DNA of 64,000 bases from Rhodospirillales bacterium (lineage in GTDB: Bacteria > Pseudomonadota > Alphaproteobacteria > Acetobacterales > Acetobacteraceae), in the NCBI GenBank assembly GCA_025352565.1, contig JANXTF010000125.1:1-64000 (forward strand). Direction: 5' to 3'. Below the pieces are notes generated by a model. That model searched no databases, was not told where the DNA came from, and saw nothing but the letters and a program-made list of their open reading frames with translations. Shown here piece after piece: positions 18,172 to 26,368 of this stretch (its first letter is position 1; each line of letters starts with the position of its first letter). Both the position numbers and the translations under genes were made by a program.

Positions 18172-18217
18172 TGGTCCAAACCTGACGCTCACTATCCGAG
18201 CGTCAGGGAATTTGGCC
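18172..18217 (+). terminator. Stem-loop just after the binding-protein gene (partial terminator or mRNA-stabilising hairpin)
   Basis: A perfect 10-bp stem (CCTGACGCTC at 18181-18190 with its complement at 18198-18207, loop of 7) is extended by an outer imperfect pairing of GGTCCAAA with TTTGGCCC. It begins at the stop codon of the binding-protein gene. There is no long T-run, so full termination is doubtful. Between the binding protein and the permeases such structures usually protect the upstream message. The 10-mer TGGTCCAAAC at its start also occurs at 32642-32651. Confidence 0.55.
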
Positions 18218-18237
18218 CATAAAATCAGGTTTTCGAG

Positions 18238-18271
18238 CCGGGTCGGCGGGACGCTCGTTCCGCCGACCCGG
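18238..18271 (+). terminator. Second strong stem-loop between binding protein and permease
   Basis: A perfect 12-bp GC-rich stem (18238-18249 with 18260-18271, loop of 10), 23 bases before the permease start. No T-run follows. Together with the hairpin at 18172-18217 it probably reduces read-through or blocks 3' exonucleases, giving less permease than binding protein. Confidence 0.5.
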
Positions 18272-18294
18272 TTCGTTCGATCGGAGGGACGAGC

Positions 18295-19599
18295 ATGAAC
18301 AGTTCTAAAAAGCTGGGCCTTCTCCTGATCACGCCCGCCGCGATCGTCGTGGTGATGCTCTTTCTGGTTCCCGTCGTGCTGACCGCGGTATTCGCGTTCA
18401 CAAACATGAGCACGTCGACCGGCATTTCGGGCGGCGCGTACCAAATTTCGCCCAATGCGCTGCAGGAACTGCGCGACCACTACGACATGCCAAGCGTGGC
18501 GGAACGCCTGTCCCAGTCGGGGTTCGCCGTCGATGAGCCAGGCCTCGCGGCACTCGGGAAAGCCGGCATCGATGCCGACATCGTCACCGAGCTCCGCGGA
18601 CATATAGGTGAAACCTTCGCTGCGCGCCGCGATGCCGAACGCGCCATCCGGAACCTGAACCACCGCCCATCGCTGCGGGAAGTCAAACAGATATCCGACC
18701 AGTTCAATCGTTCGATCATGAATGCGCGGTACGACAGCAAAGCCGCCTTGCTCGCCGCCGTGGCCTCGGTCATGCCAAATCTGAGTGGCGCGGAACACCA
18801 AGCCATCATCGCGGCAAGCTACACCGGGTGGACGTGGACGACCGGAAATTTCCGGAGGATGGCTTCCATCCCAGGCACCCAGCGAAGTCTGGTCAACACG
18901 ATGGTCTACGTCGCCTTCACGCTGACACTGTTCAACATCGGTTTCGCAATGGTGCTGGCGATCACCACCTTCTACATGCCAAGCCGCGCGGCTGGATTTT
19001 TCCGTGGGGTGTGGCTGTTGCCGCGCATCTCGCCGCCCGTGATCTATGTGTTGCTGTGGAAGTGGCTGGCCTGGGACACCGGCTTTCTTAGCGTGTTTCT
19101 CGGCCGGTTTGGAATCCACTCGCGCAACTGGATGTTGGATTCGGGGACCAACGCCTGGGTTTTCGTCGTCCTCATCAACGGCTTCGTCGGCGCGTCGATG
19201 GGCATGCTCATCTTTTCATCCGCGCTCCAGGCGATCCCCCGGCCCCTCCTCTATGCCAGCGAAGTGGATGGAGCGAGCCGCTGGCAGCAGATATGGCACA
19301 TCATCATGCCGCAGCTGCGCTGGCCGATCCTGTTCGTCACCTGCTACCAGACGCTTTCGCTGCTGACGTCGTTCGACCTCATCCTGCTTTCGACCAATGG
19401 CGGACCGGGCGGTTCGACGGAGGTGTGGGCGCTGGCGACCTACCATACGGCGCTCAACAACTATGCCGGCAATCTGGAATACGGCTACGGCGCCGCGATG
19501 GCGCTCGTCCTCGTTGTCGTCGGTGTGTTCCTGTCGTTGGCTTATCTGCGGCTGTTCAACTACCGCGACCTCGTCGCCAAACCCTTGATCGAGCACTAG
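18295..19599 (+). CDS. MalF/UgpA-type ABC permease with a large helical periplasmic insertion
   Basis: 434 residues, over 100 longer than most UgpA-type permeases. TM1 lies at about residues 8-34; the ordinary permease core begins near residue 195 (GTQRSLVNTMVYVAFTLTLF). Between them, residues about 45-180 form a hydrophilic, mostly helical domain with no cysteines. The EAA loop (SEVDGASRWQQIWHIIMPQLRWP) is near residues 320-342. MalF has an insertion at a comparable place (P2), but this one looks alpha-helical and I see no resemblance to it. It pairs with the MalG-like gene eight bases downstream. Confidence 0.85.
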   Translation: MNSSKKLGLLLITPAAIVVVMLFLVPVVLTAVFAFTNMSTSTGISGGAYQISPNALQELRDHYDMPSVAERLSQSGFAVDEPGLAALGKAGIDADIVTELRGHIGETFAARRDAERAIRNLNHRPSLREVKQISDQFNRSIMNARYDSKAALLAAVASVMPNLSGAEHQAIIAASYTGWTWTTGNFRRMASIPGTQRSLVNTMVYVAFTLTLFNIGFAMVLAITTFYMPSRAAGFFRGVWLLPRISPPVIYVLLWKWLAWDTGFLSVFLGRFGIHSRNWMLDSGTNAWVFVVLINGFVGASMGMLIFSSALQAIPRPLLYASEVDGASRWQQIWHIIMPQLRWPILFVTCYQTLSLLTSFDLILLSTNGGPGGSTEVWALATYHTALNNYAGNLEYGYGAAMALVLVVVGVFLSLAYLRLFNYRDLVAKPLIEH

Positions 19600-19606
19600 G
19601 CGGGCC

Positions 19607-20431
19607 ATGACGTCGAATTTTCGCGCATGGCCGGTGGTTCTGGCGCTGTCGATCGTCAGCGCGCCCTTGGTGCTGATGTACGTTTATCTTCTCGTGGACA
19701 CCGTCACCAGCACCGCGCCGGGCTCGCTGATCCCCTACGAGTTCACGCTCCGGCACTGGACCTTCCTATGGACCCCGGTTCCTGGACGGCCGGACATCTG
19801 GCGTGTCGCGCTCAACACGCTGGTGTTCGCCACCGCATCGAGCGCCATCGTGCTCAGCCTGTCATCGACCGCCGGCTACGTGCTGTCGCGGCTGAACGTG
19901 CCGTTCCGGCGCTTCTTCCTGGCGGGCGTGATGGTGCTGCATGCCTTTCCGTCAGTCACGCTTATCGTCGCGATCTTTCTCGTCTTGCAGATGGTCGGAC
20001 TGTACAACTCTCTGGCGGGGGTGATCCTGGTCAAGGCGGCGCTCGACATGCCGCTCGGCATCTGGATCATGAAGGGGTTCTACGACACAGTGCCCTGGGA
20101 GATCGAGATGGCGGGAATCCAGGACGGCGCCAGCCGGTTCACCGTCTGGCGACGCCTGGTATTGCCGCAGGTTCGTCCGGCGCTGCTGGCGCTTGGCCTG
20201 TTCGCGTTCCTGTCGGGATGGAGCGAGTTCATCCTGCCGCAGGTTCTGGCGCCGGATAACAGGGTGCAGGTGCTTTCGGTCTATCTTGCCGGCCTGATCG
20301 CCGACGACAACAATTTCGACATGGCGCTCTTCAAGTCGGTCGGCGTGTTTTACGTGGTTCCCGTCATTCTGCTGTTCCTGTTCTTTCAGAAGCACCTCAT
20401 GAACATCTATGGCGGAGGCACCAAGGGCTGA
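19607..20431 (+). CDS. MalG/UgpE-type ABC permease
   Basis: 274 residues with six predicted membrane helices and the EAA loop EMAGIQDGASRFTVWRRLVLP near residues 168-188, which docks on the ATPase. ILPQVLAPDN and a C-terminal LFLFFQKHLMNIYGGGTKG match MalG/UgpE proteins. It begins after a short 7-base gap and its stop overlaps the ATPase start by one base (TGATG). It is the partner of the long permease upstream. Confidence 0.88.
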   Translation: MTSNFRAWPVVLALSIVSAPLVLMYVYLLVDTVTSTAPGSLIPYEFTLRHWTFLWTPVPGRPDIWRVALNTLVFATASSAIVLSLSSTAGYVLSRLNVPFRRFFLAGVMVLHAFPSVTLIVAIFLVLQMVGLYNSLAGVILVKAALDMPLGIWIMKGFYDTVPWEIEMAGIQDGASRFTVWRRLVLPQVRPALLALGLFAFLSGWSEFILPQVLAPDNRVQVLSVYLAGLIADDNNFDMALFKSVGVFYVVPVILLFLFFQKHLMNIYGGGTKG

Positions 20432-21486
20432 TGCGCATCCTGCTCGACGGTTTCACCAAGAGCTTCGGCCCGATGACGGTCATCGACAAGATGACCCTCG
20501 AGATCAGGGACGGGGAGATGTTGGCCCTGTTGGGGCCGTCCGGCTGCGGCAAGTCGACGACGCTGTTCGCCATCTGCGGCATCCATAAGATAAGTGCCGG
20601 CCGAATCCTGTTCGGCGACCGGGATGTGACCAACGTCGCGTCGCAGCAACGCAATGTCGGCGTCGTGTTCCAGTCATACGCGCTCTACCCGCACATGACC
20701 GTCGCCGAGAACATCGCGTTTCCGCTCGAAGTGAAAAAGTTGAAGGCGGCGGAGATCAAGCGGCAGGTCGACCAGATGGCGGAACTGGTGCATATCGAGG
20801 AGTTGATGAAGCGCCGCCCGGCTGAACTTTCCGGCGGCCAACAACAACGCGTGGCATTGGCGCGCGCACTGGTGCGCAAGCCCGACGTGTTGCTTTTGGA
20901 CGAGCCGCTCGCCAATCTCGACTCGAAGCTGCGGCTCGAAATGCGCTCGGAGATTCGGCGCCTGCAACTGGCGACCGGCATCACGGCGATCCTGGTCACG
21001 CATGATCAGGTTGAGGCAATGAGCATGTGCGACCGTATCGCCATCATGAACGCGGGCGAGATTGTGCAGATCGCGACGCCGGGCGAGATGTACCGCAACC
21101 CACGAACCGAATTCGTGGCCGGCTTCCTCGGCAACCCGCCCATCGCCTTCCTGCACGGCGTCGCCACCTCGGGCGGGTTCGCGTCGGTTGGGGGCGAGGC
21201 GATCGCGCTGCCCGCCTCGGTGCCGCTGCCGCCACCGGGAAGTAAGCTGACACTCGGCATCCGTCCGGAACATTTCGGCCCGACCGGCAACATCCCGATC
21301 CGTGGCCGCATCTCCTTCATCGAGACGCAAGGCCGTGAAAACCTCTATGACGTCACCCTCCCGAGCGGCAGCATGCTGCGGTCGATCCAACCGCTGCGCG
21401 GAGACGTCGCGCTGAACGAGGAAATCGAATGGTCGATCGCAGGCGATCGGATCCTGGTGTTCGATGAACATGGAACCCGATTGTGA
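20431..21486 (+). CDS. MalK/UgpC-type ABC transporter ATP-binding protein
   Basis: 351 residues. Walker A GPSGCGKST at residues 35-43, signature LSGGQQQRVALARAL, Walker B VLLLDEPLANLDSKLRLEMR, and switch histidine in LVTHDQVEAMSM. The C-terminal OB-type (TOBE) domain of about 120 residues is present. It energises the importer at 16.8-20.4 kb. Its end overlaps the GDPD gene by four bases, which ties transport to phosphodiester hydrolysis as in the ugp operon of E. coli (ugpC-ugpQ). Confidence 0.9.
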   Translation: MRILLDGFTKSFGPMTVIDKMTLEIRDGEMLALLGPSGCGKSTTLFAICGIHKISAGRILFGDRDVTNVASQQRNVGVVFQSYALYPHMTVAENIAFPLEVKKLKAAEIKRQVDQMAELVHIEELMKRRPAELSGGQQQRVALARALVRKPDVLLLDEPLANLDSKLRLEMRSEIRRLQLATGITAILVTHDQVEAMSMCDRIAIMNAGEIVQIATPGEMYRNPRTEFVAGFLGNPPIAFLHGVATSGGFASVGGEAIALPASVPLPPPGSKLTLGIRPEHFGPTGNIPIRGRISFIETQGRENLYDVTLPSGSMLRSIQPLRGDVALNEEIEWSIAGDRILVFDEHGTRL

Positions 21487-22268
21487 CATCCTCGGACCCG
21501 AAGAGTTTTTCCGCAGGTTTCGGATGGCCCGTGGATGGCATGCGGTTCCCGCTGGCGATCGGCCATCGCGGGGCGAGCGGGCACGCGGTCGAGAACACGC
21601 TCGCGGGCTTCGCCATGGCATCCGATCTGGGCGCGGACATGTGGGAGCTGGACACCCAGTTGACGAAAGACGGTATCTGCGTCGTGAGCCACGACGATCA
21701 TCTGCGGCGTGTGTTCGGGCTCGATCGCCGTATCTCCGCGCTGACCGCCGCGGAACTCGCAGCACTGGAGGGCGCAAGCGTGCCCACATTCGCCGCGGTC
21801 GCGGAACTCGCGCGACGGCGCGGCGCCGGGCTCTACGTCGAGATCAAGGCGGCAGGAACTGGCGCGCTCGCCTGGGAGGAATTGCAGCGCCACGATCAGC
21901 GCTTCGCGGCATTCGGCTCGTTCGACCCGCGCCAGGTGCGCGAACTGCGCGATGCCGGCTGCGCGTATCCGCTATCGGTCCTCGTTCCGCTCGGGGCCGA
22001 CCCGCACGCGCTGGCGGCGGGCTGCGATGCCGACATCATCCACCTGTGCTGGGAACGCGCGAGTCCGCGCCCGCAGGATTTGGTCACAGCGGCGCTGATC
22101 GAGGCGGCGCAGCGTGCGGGACGCCAGATCGTGCTCTGGCACGAGGAACGCGCCGACGTGATCGCCGATATCATCGCACTCCCGGTCCTGGGCATCTGCT
22201 CGGATCTGCCGGAGATGCTGGCGCCGGAGATGCGGAGGCCGGCCGCGCGCGGAGCAGCGCCTGTATGA
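21483..22268 (+). CDS. Glycerophosphodiester phosphodiesterase (UgpQ-like)
   Basis: 261 residues. The GDPD catalytic set is complete: HRGASGHAVENT, the metal pair E-x-D in WELDTQ, SHDDHLRR, and the lysine in VEIKAAG. It hydrolyses glycerophosphodiesters to an alcohol and glycerol-3-phosphate. The start is taken as GTG 21483 (overlapping the ATPase stop by four bases), but ATG 21540, just before the HRG motif (MRFPLAIGHRG), is nearly as good and gives a more usual N-terminus. The stop overlaps the phosphatase gene. Confidence 0.9.
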   Translation: MTSSDPKSFSAGFGWPVDGMRFPLAIGHRGASGHAVENTLAGFAMASDLGADMWELDTQLTKDGICVVSHDDHLRRVFGLDRRISALTAAELAALEGASVPTFAAVAELARRRGAGLYVEIKAAGTGALAWEELQRHDQRFAAFGSFDPRQVRELRDAGCAYPLSVLVPLGADPHALAAGCDADIIHLCWERASPRPQDLVTAALIEAAQRAGRQIVLWHEERADVIADIIALPVLGICSDLPEMLAPEMRRPAARGAAPV

Positions 22269-23092
22269 GCACGCGGGAGCGGTTGTCGCTTGCGCAAGAC
22301 CTTGCCCGCCGCGTGGGGCGTGCCGCGTTTGAATTCAGGCGTGAAGCTGGCCGCGAAGCGCTCAAGGTTTCGGCCAAGGGGTTGCAGGATTTTGTGACCG
22401 TGGCTGACAAGCGCGCGGAAGCAACCATTCGCGCCGAACTTGCCGTGGCTTTTCCCCAGGATGACTTTCTGGGCGAGGAAACCGGGGGGCGCGTGACGAT
22501 GGACCGCTGTTGGGTGGTCGATCCGATCGACGGCACGTCGAACTACATCCGCGGACTTCGGCACTGGGGCGTCTCCATCGCCTTCGTCGCCGAGGGTGAG
22601 ATCCAGGTCGGCGCAATCTTCGACGCGGCGGCCGACCAAGTCTATTCCGCCGTGCGCGGCGGGGGCGCAATGCGGGATGGCATTCCGGTTCGGGTGTCGA
22701 CGGTGAACGACCCGTCCGAGGCGCTCGCCATCGTCGGCTACTCGCGGCGGACAAGCTTCGAGGACTACCAGACGATGACCCGGCGGTTGCATGACATGGG
22801 CGTGGACTACCGGCTCATCGGCTCGGCGGCTATCGGCCTCGTGCGCGTCGCCGATGGCGTGGCCGACCTGTATTACGAGCGCCATCTCAATTCGTGGGAT
22901 ATGCTCGCGGGCGTGCTGATCGCCAGAGAGGCGGGCGCGATCGTGCATGTCCCGCCGCTCGACGAGTTGCTGGCTGTCGGCGGACAGGTCGTGGCGTGCG
23001 CGCCGGGGCTGGCTGAACAATTTGCTTTCCTGCAAAGCGCGCCCACGCGCGGCCCGGAAGGCCCGCGTCAGCCGCCCGTGCGCCGCAGATAA
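22265..23092 (+). CDS. Inositol-monophosphatase family protein
   Basis: 275 residues with all Mg-site motifs: Glu71-Glu72 in GEETGG, DPIDGT at residues 86-91, and Asp212 in SWDMLAGVLIAREAGA. The family removes phosphate from inositol-1-phosphate, histidinol phosphate, fructose-1,6-bisphosphate or PAP. Coupling by ATGA to a glycerophosphodiesterase and an importer makes inositol phosphate from glycerophosphoinositol an attractive substrate, but this is inference. Its last 25 bases overlap the convergent second GDPD gene. Confidence 0.88.
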   Translation: MSTRERLSLAQDLARRVGRAAFEFRREAGREALKVSAKGLQDFVTVADKRAEATIRAELAVAFPQDDFLGEETGGRVTMDRCWVVDPIDGTSNYIRGLRHWGVSIAFVAEGEIQVGAIFDAAADQVYSAVRGGGAMRDGIPVRVSTVNDPSEALAIVGYSRRTSFEDYQTMTRRLHDMGVDYRLIGSAAIGLVRVADGVADLYYERHLNSWDMLAGVLIAREAGAIVHVPPLDELLAVGGQVVACAPGLAEQFAFLQSAPTRGPEGPRQPPVRRR

Positions 23093-24042
23093 GCGGCCTC
23101 GGTCGCGATTGCCTCGTCCGTGGTGATCTGATCCACGCCGAGATCGAGCAGACCCGAGAACCGATCCCATTCGCGGTCACTGAAGCCTGCGTCAGGGTTC
23201 GCCATGTTGAACGTCCACGCATCGACCGACGCCCCTTTGTCGTGGCACAGCCCGACGAGGTCCAACCCGTCCTCGCTCGCCTGGAGCAGGAGTCGCCATG
23301 CGAGATAGATCGTGCCTGGCCGGGTGGGTCCATCGAGAAACGTCCGCAGCGCGGCCTCGACCGCACCGGCGCCGGTCTGCCGATAGAGTTCAACGAGCTG
23401 GTCGGTCGGGTCGATGCCCCGCTGAAGGCCGGGCAGGCATCGGCCGATCTCCTCGATCAGCTCTAGGCTTTTCCCGCTGACGATGATGGGCGCTGGAATT
23501 CGCCCGAACAACGCGGTCAGATGCTTCAGCCCGCGTTCGCCGATGGCGTCGAGGCCGTCCTTCATGTCGAATTGGATCAGTGCGTCCGGGGAGGCCGATT
23601 GGAGCGAGCAGGCGAGATCCTCGGTCAGGAGCAGCGGCCGCGCAGCCGACGCCCCGGCCCCATTCGCCGCCTCGTTGAAGCAAAGCTCACGCAATTCCTT
23701 CCCGGTGTGGTCAATGATGTCTCCAGACCCGGTTGTCTCCTTCTCGAGAGCCGCCTCGTGGAGCACCACGAAGCCCCCGTCCTGTCGAACCCGGAGATCG
23801 AGCTCCATCGAGGCGCCGAGGCCCAGGCCGTTCCGAAGCACCTGCTCGCCGAACAGCGGATCGGCCATGCTCCGCCGCAATCGGTGCCATTTCAGACGGA
23901 CATAATGACCGTGGTTCGTGATCCCGAGGCCGCGATGCACCTGTTCCGCTGATCGGCCATGCGTTCCGACGTCCAGAACCGGGGCGTCGGCGCTACTCCT
24001 GCCAGATATCGCCATCTCCGGTCTTTCATGGGTGTACGCCAC
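23068..24042 (-). CDS. Second GDPD-like phosphodiesterase, diverged (HR-L instead of HR-G)
   Basis: 324 residues, minus strand, tail-to-tail with the phosphatase gene. The metal pair E-x-D (SMELDLRVRQDGG) and the catalytic histidine of VLHEAALEKETTGSG are plain. The first catalytic motif appears as KWHRLRRSMADP near residues 51-62, so the usual HRG is HRL. FDMKDG is the equivalent of the EIK lysine motif. The C-terminal VDAWTFN and GVDQITTDEA blocks are the usual end of GDPD domains. It may cleave a different diester from the UgpQ-like enzyme. Start ATG 24042; ATG 24015 is possible. Confidence 0.78.
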   Translation of the reverse strand: MAYTHERPEMAISGRSSADAPVLDVGTHGRSAEQVHRGLGITNHGHYVRLKWHRLRRSMADPLFGEQVLRNGLGLGASMELDLRVRQDGGFVVLHEAALEKETTGSGDIIDHTGKELRELCFNEAANGAGASAARPLLLTEDLACSLQSASPDALIQFDMKDGLDAIGERGLKHLTALFGRIPAPIIVSGKSLELIEEIGRCLPGLQRGIDPTDQLVELYRQTGAGAVEAALRTFLDGPTRPGTIYLAWRLLLQASEDGLDLVGLCHDKGASVDAWTFNMANPDAGFSDREWDRFSGLLDLGVDQITTDEAIATEAAYLRRTGG

Positions 24043-24087
24043 TAGGCATTCGGCCTCGATTTGCCTCGGCTGACGACGGGTTCCCGG

Positions 24088-26235
24088 TCAGGCCGCCGCT
24101 TTGGCCTCGCGGCGGCGGGCGTGCAGCACGAACTCCGTGTAGCCGTTCGGCTGCGCGCGGCCCTTGAACACGAGGTCGCAGGCGGCCTGGAAAGCGATGC
24201 CGGCATAGGTAGGGGCCATCGGGCGATACAATGTGTCGCCCGCGTTCTGCCGGTCGACCACGAGCGCCATCCGCTTCAGCGTCGCCATCACCTGCGCCTC
24301 GGTGGTGATGCCGTGGCGCAGCCAGTTGGCGATGTGCTGGCTCGAGATGCGCAAGGTGGCGCGGTCCTCCATCAGCCCCACGTCATGGATGTCGGGCACC
24401 TTCGAGCAGCCGACGCCCTGGTCGATCCAGCGGACGACGTAGCCCAGGATGCCTTGCGTGTTGTTGTCGAGCTCCTGCTGGATGTCGTCGGGCGACCAGT
24501 TGGGGCGGTCGGCCAGCGGGATGGTGAGGATGTCGGCGACTTTCGCCGGCGTGCGCGTGGCTAGCTCCATCTGCCGCGCGGTCACATCGACCTCGTGGTA
24601 GTGCAGCGCGTGGAGCGTGGCGGCGGTGGGGGAGGGCACCCAGGCGGTGTTGGCGCCGGCGCGCGGGTGGCCGATCTTCTGCGCCAGCATCTCGGCCATA
24701 CGGTCGGGGGCCGCCCACATGCCCTTGCCGATCTGGGCATGGCCGCGCAGGCCGCAGGCGAGGCCGACATCGACGTTGTTGTCTTCGTACGCCTTGATCC
24801 AGGCCATGCCGCGCATGTCGTTCTTGCGGATCATGGCGCCGGCTTCGATCGAAGTGTGGATTTCATCGCCGGTACGGTCGAGGAAGCCGGTGTTGATGAA
24901 GGCGACGCGCTCGCGGGCCGCGTGGATACAGGCGGCGAGGTTGATGGTGGTGCGGCGCTCCTCGTCCATGATGCCCATTTTCAGCGTGTTGCGCGGCAGG
25001 CCGAGCAGGTCTTCCACGGCGGCGAACAGGTCGTTGGCGAAGGCCACCTCGGCGGGGCCGTGCATCTTGGGCTTGACGATATAAACCGAGCCCGCGCGGC
25101 TGTTGCGGATCGGGCCGGTGGCGCGCAGATCGTGCATGGCGATCAGCGAGGTGACGACGGCGTCGAGGATGGTCTCGGGGATTTCAGCGCCCGAGGCATC
25201 GGTGACTGCGTCGGTGAACATGTGGTGGCCGACATTGCGGATCAGCATCAGGCTGCGGCCGGGGATGGTGAGGGTGCCGCCGTTGGGTGCGGTATACGCG
25301 CGGTCGGGGTTGAGGCGGCGCTGGAGCGTCTGGCCGTCCTTCTGGAAGGCGGCGCTGAGGGTGCCTTGCATGAGGCCGAGCCAGCAGCGGTAGACGTCCA
25401 CCTTGTCGGCCGCATCGACGGCGGCGATGCTGTCCTCGCAATCCATGATGGTGCTGACGGCGGATTCGAGCAGCACGTCGGCGAGGCCGGCGGGGTCGTC
25501 ACGCCCGATGAAGTGGCTGCGGTCGATCACCAGTTCCATGTGCAGGCCGTGGTTGCGCAGCAGGATGGCGGCGGGGCCGGCCGCGTCGCCGCGGTAGCCC
25601 GCGAATTTCTCCGGGCTCGCGAGGGCGGTGCGGCCGGTGGGGAGCTCGATCCAGAGCTTGCCGCCTTCGACCGCGTAGCCTTGCGCGTCGGCATGGCTGC
25701 CGGTGGCGAGGGGCGCCGCCTGGTCGAGGAGCGCGCGGGCGCGGGCGACGACGCGGGCGCCGCGGATCTTGTTGAAGCCTTTTCCACGTGCCGCACCGTC
25801 GTCGTCGGCGACGGCGTCGGTGCCGTAGAGGGCGTCGTACAGGCTGCCCCAACGGGCGTTGCCGGCGTTCAGCGCGTAGCGGGCGTTGCTGACCGGGACC
25901 ACGAGTTGCGGGCCGGCGATGTGGGAGATCTCGGAGTCGACGTTGGCGGTGGTGACGGCGAAGGGGGGGGGGGCCGGCAGGAGGTAGCCGATCTCGGTGA
26001 GGAAGGCGGTGTAGGCGGCGGCGTCGATTGGCTGGCTTCGATGTTGCTGGTGCCAGGAATCGATGCGCGCCTGCATCGCGTCGCGGGTGGCGAGCAGGGC
26101 CTGGTTGCGGGGCGCGAAGCGGGCGACGATCTCGGCGAAGCCGGCCCAGAATGCCGCCGGGGCAAGGCCGAGGCCGGGGAGCGCCTCGGTCTCGATGAAG
26201 GATTTCAGCACCGGCGCTATGGTCAGATCGGTCAT
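24088..26235 (-). CDS. glcB: Malate synthase G
   Basis: 715 residues, matching malate synthase G (about 720), which condenses glyoxylate with acetyl-CoA to malate in the glyoxylate and glycolate pathways. Blocks such as [49 protein letters not shown] and [17 protein letters not shown] are family-specific. I use ATG 26235 ([13 protein letters not shown]), preceded by AGGGGA; the longer open frame to 26322 has no family match. No isocitrate lyase is in the window, so glyoxylate may come from glycolate or purines. A LacI-type operator lies about 90 bases upstream. Confidence 0.95.
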   Translation of the reverse strand: MTDLTIAPVLKSFIETEALPGLGLAPAAFWAGFAEIVARFAPRNQALLATRDAMQARIDSWHQQHRSQPIDAAAYTAFLTEIGYLLPAPPPFAVTTANVDSEISHIAGPQLVVPVSNARYALNAGNARWGSLYDALYGTDAVADDDGAARGKGFNKIRGARVVARARALLDQAAPLATGSHADAQGYAVEGGKLWIELPTGRTALASPEKFAGYRGDAAGPAAILLRNHGLHMELVIDRSHFIGRDDPAGLADVLLESAVSTIMDCEDSIAAVDAADKVDVYRCWLGLMQGTLSAAFQKDGQTLQRRLNPDRAYTAPNGGTLTIPGRSLMLIRNVGHHMFTDAVTDASGAEIPETILDAVVTSLIAMHDLRATGPIRNSRAGSVYIVKPKMHGPAEVAFANDLFAAVEDLLGLPRNTLKMGIMDEERRTTINLAACIHAARERVAFINTGFLDRTGDEIHTSIEAGAMIRKNDMRGMAWIKAYEDNNVDVGLACGLRGHAQIGKGMWAAPDRMAEMLAQKIGHPRAGANTAWVPSPTAATLHALHYHEVDVTARQMELATRTPAKVADILTIPLADRPNWSPDDIQQELDNNTQGILGYVVRWIDQGVGCSKVPDIHDVGLMEDRATLRISSQHIANWLRHGITTEAQVMATLKRMALVVDRQNAGDTLYRPMAPTYAGIAFQAACDLVFKGRAQPNGYTEFVLHARRREAKAAA
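25963..25973. repeat. Run of eleven G (C on the coding strand) inside glcB
   Basis: The tract encodes part of a Pro-Pro-Pro stretch near residue 90 of malate synthase and leaves the frame intact as given. It is the longest homopolymer I noticed in the window. Slippage here would destroy glcB, so it is a possible error or phase-change site. Confidence 0.7.
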
Positions 26236-26326
26236 GGGTTCCCCTGCGGCTATTCTGGCCCGTGTTGTCGTGACCGGCGGCGGGTTTGTCGAGAGCCACC
26301 CTTGAAAGCGAGCCTTGCTCATGTAA

Positions 26327-26340
26327 TGGTATCGATAACA
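26327..26340. promoter_or_regulatory. LacI-family operator (TGGTATCGATAACA) upstream of glcB
   Basis: A 14-base near-perfect palindrome with central TATCGATA, of the form TGNTATCGATANCA that many LacI/GalR regulators bind. It lies between the LacI-family gene (ends at 26369) and glcB (starts at 26235), 92-105 bases before the malate synthase start. The adjacent regulator is the obvious candidate to bind it, repressing glcB; this is inference from family knowledge. Confidence 0.55.
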
Positions 26341-26368
26341 TCACTCGCGGGCGGAAGGTTGCCTCGTG

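Noticed and set aside
16684-19119. 811-codon minus-strand frame across the Ugp-like importer
   Set aside because: It lies antisense to a binding protein and a permease with clear motifs; its own translation has no recognisable fold.
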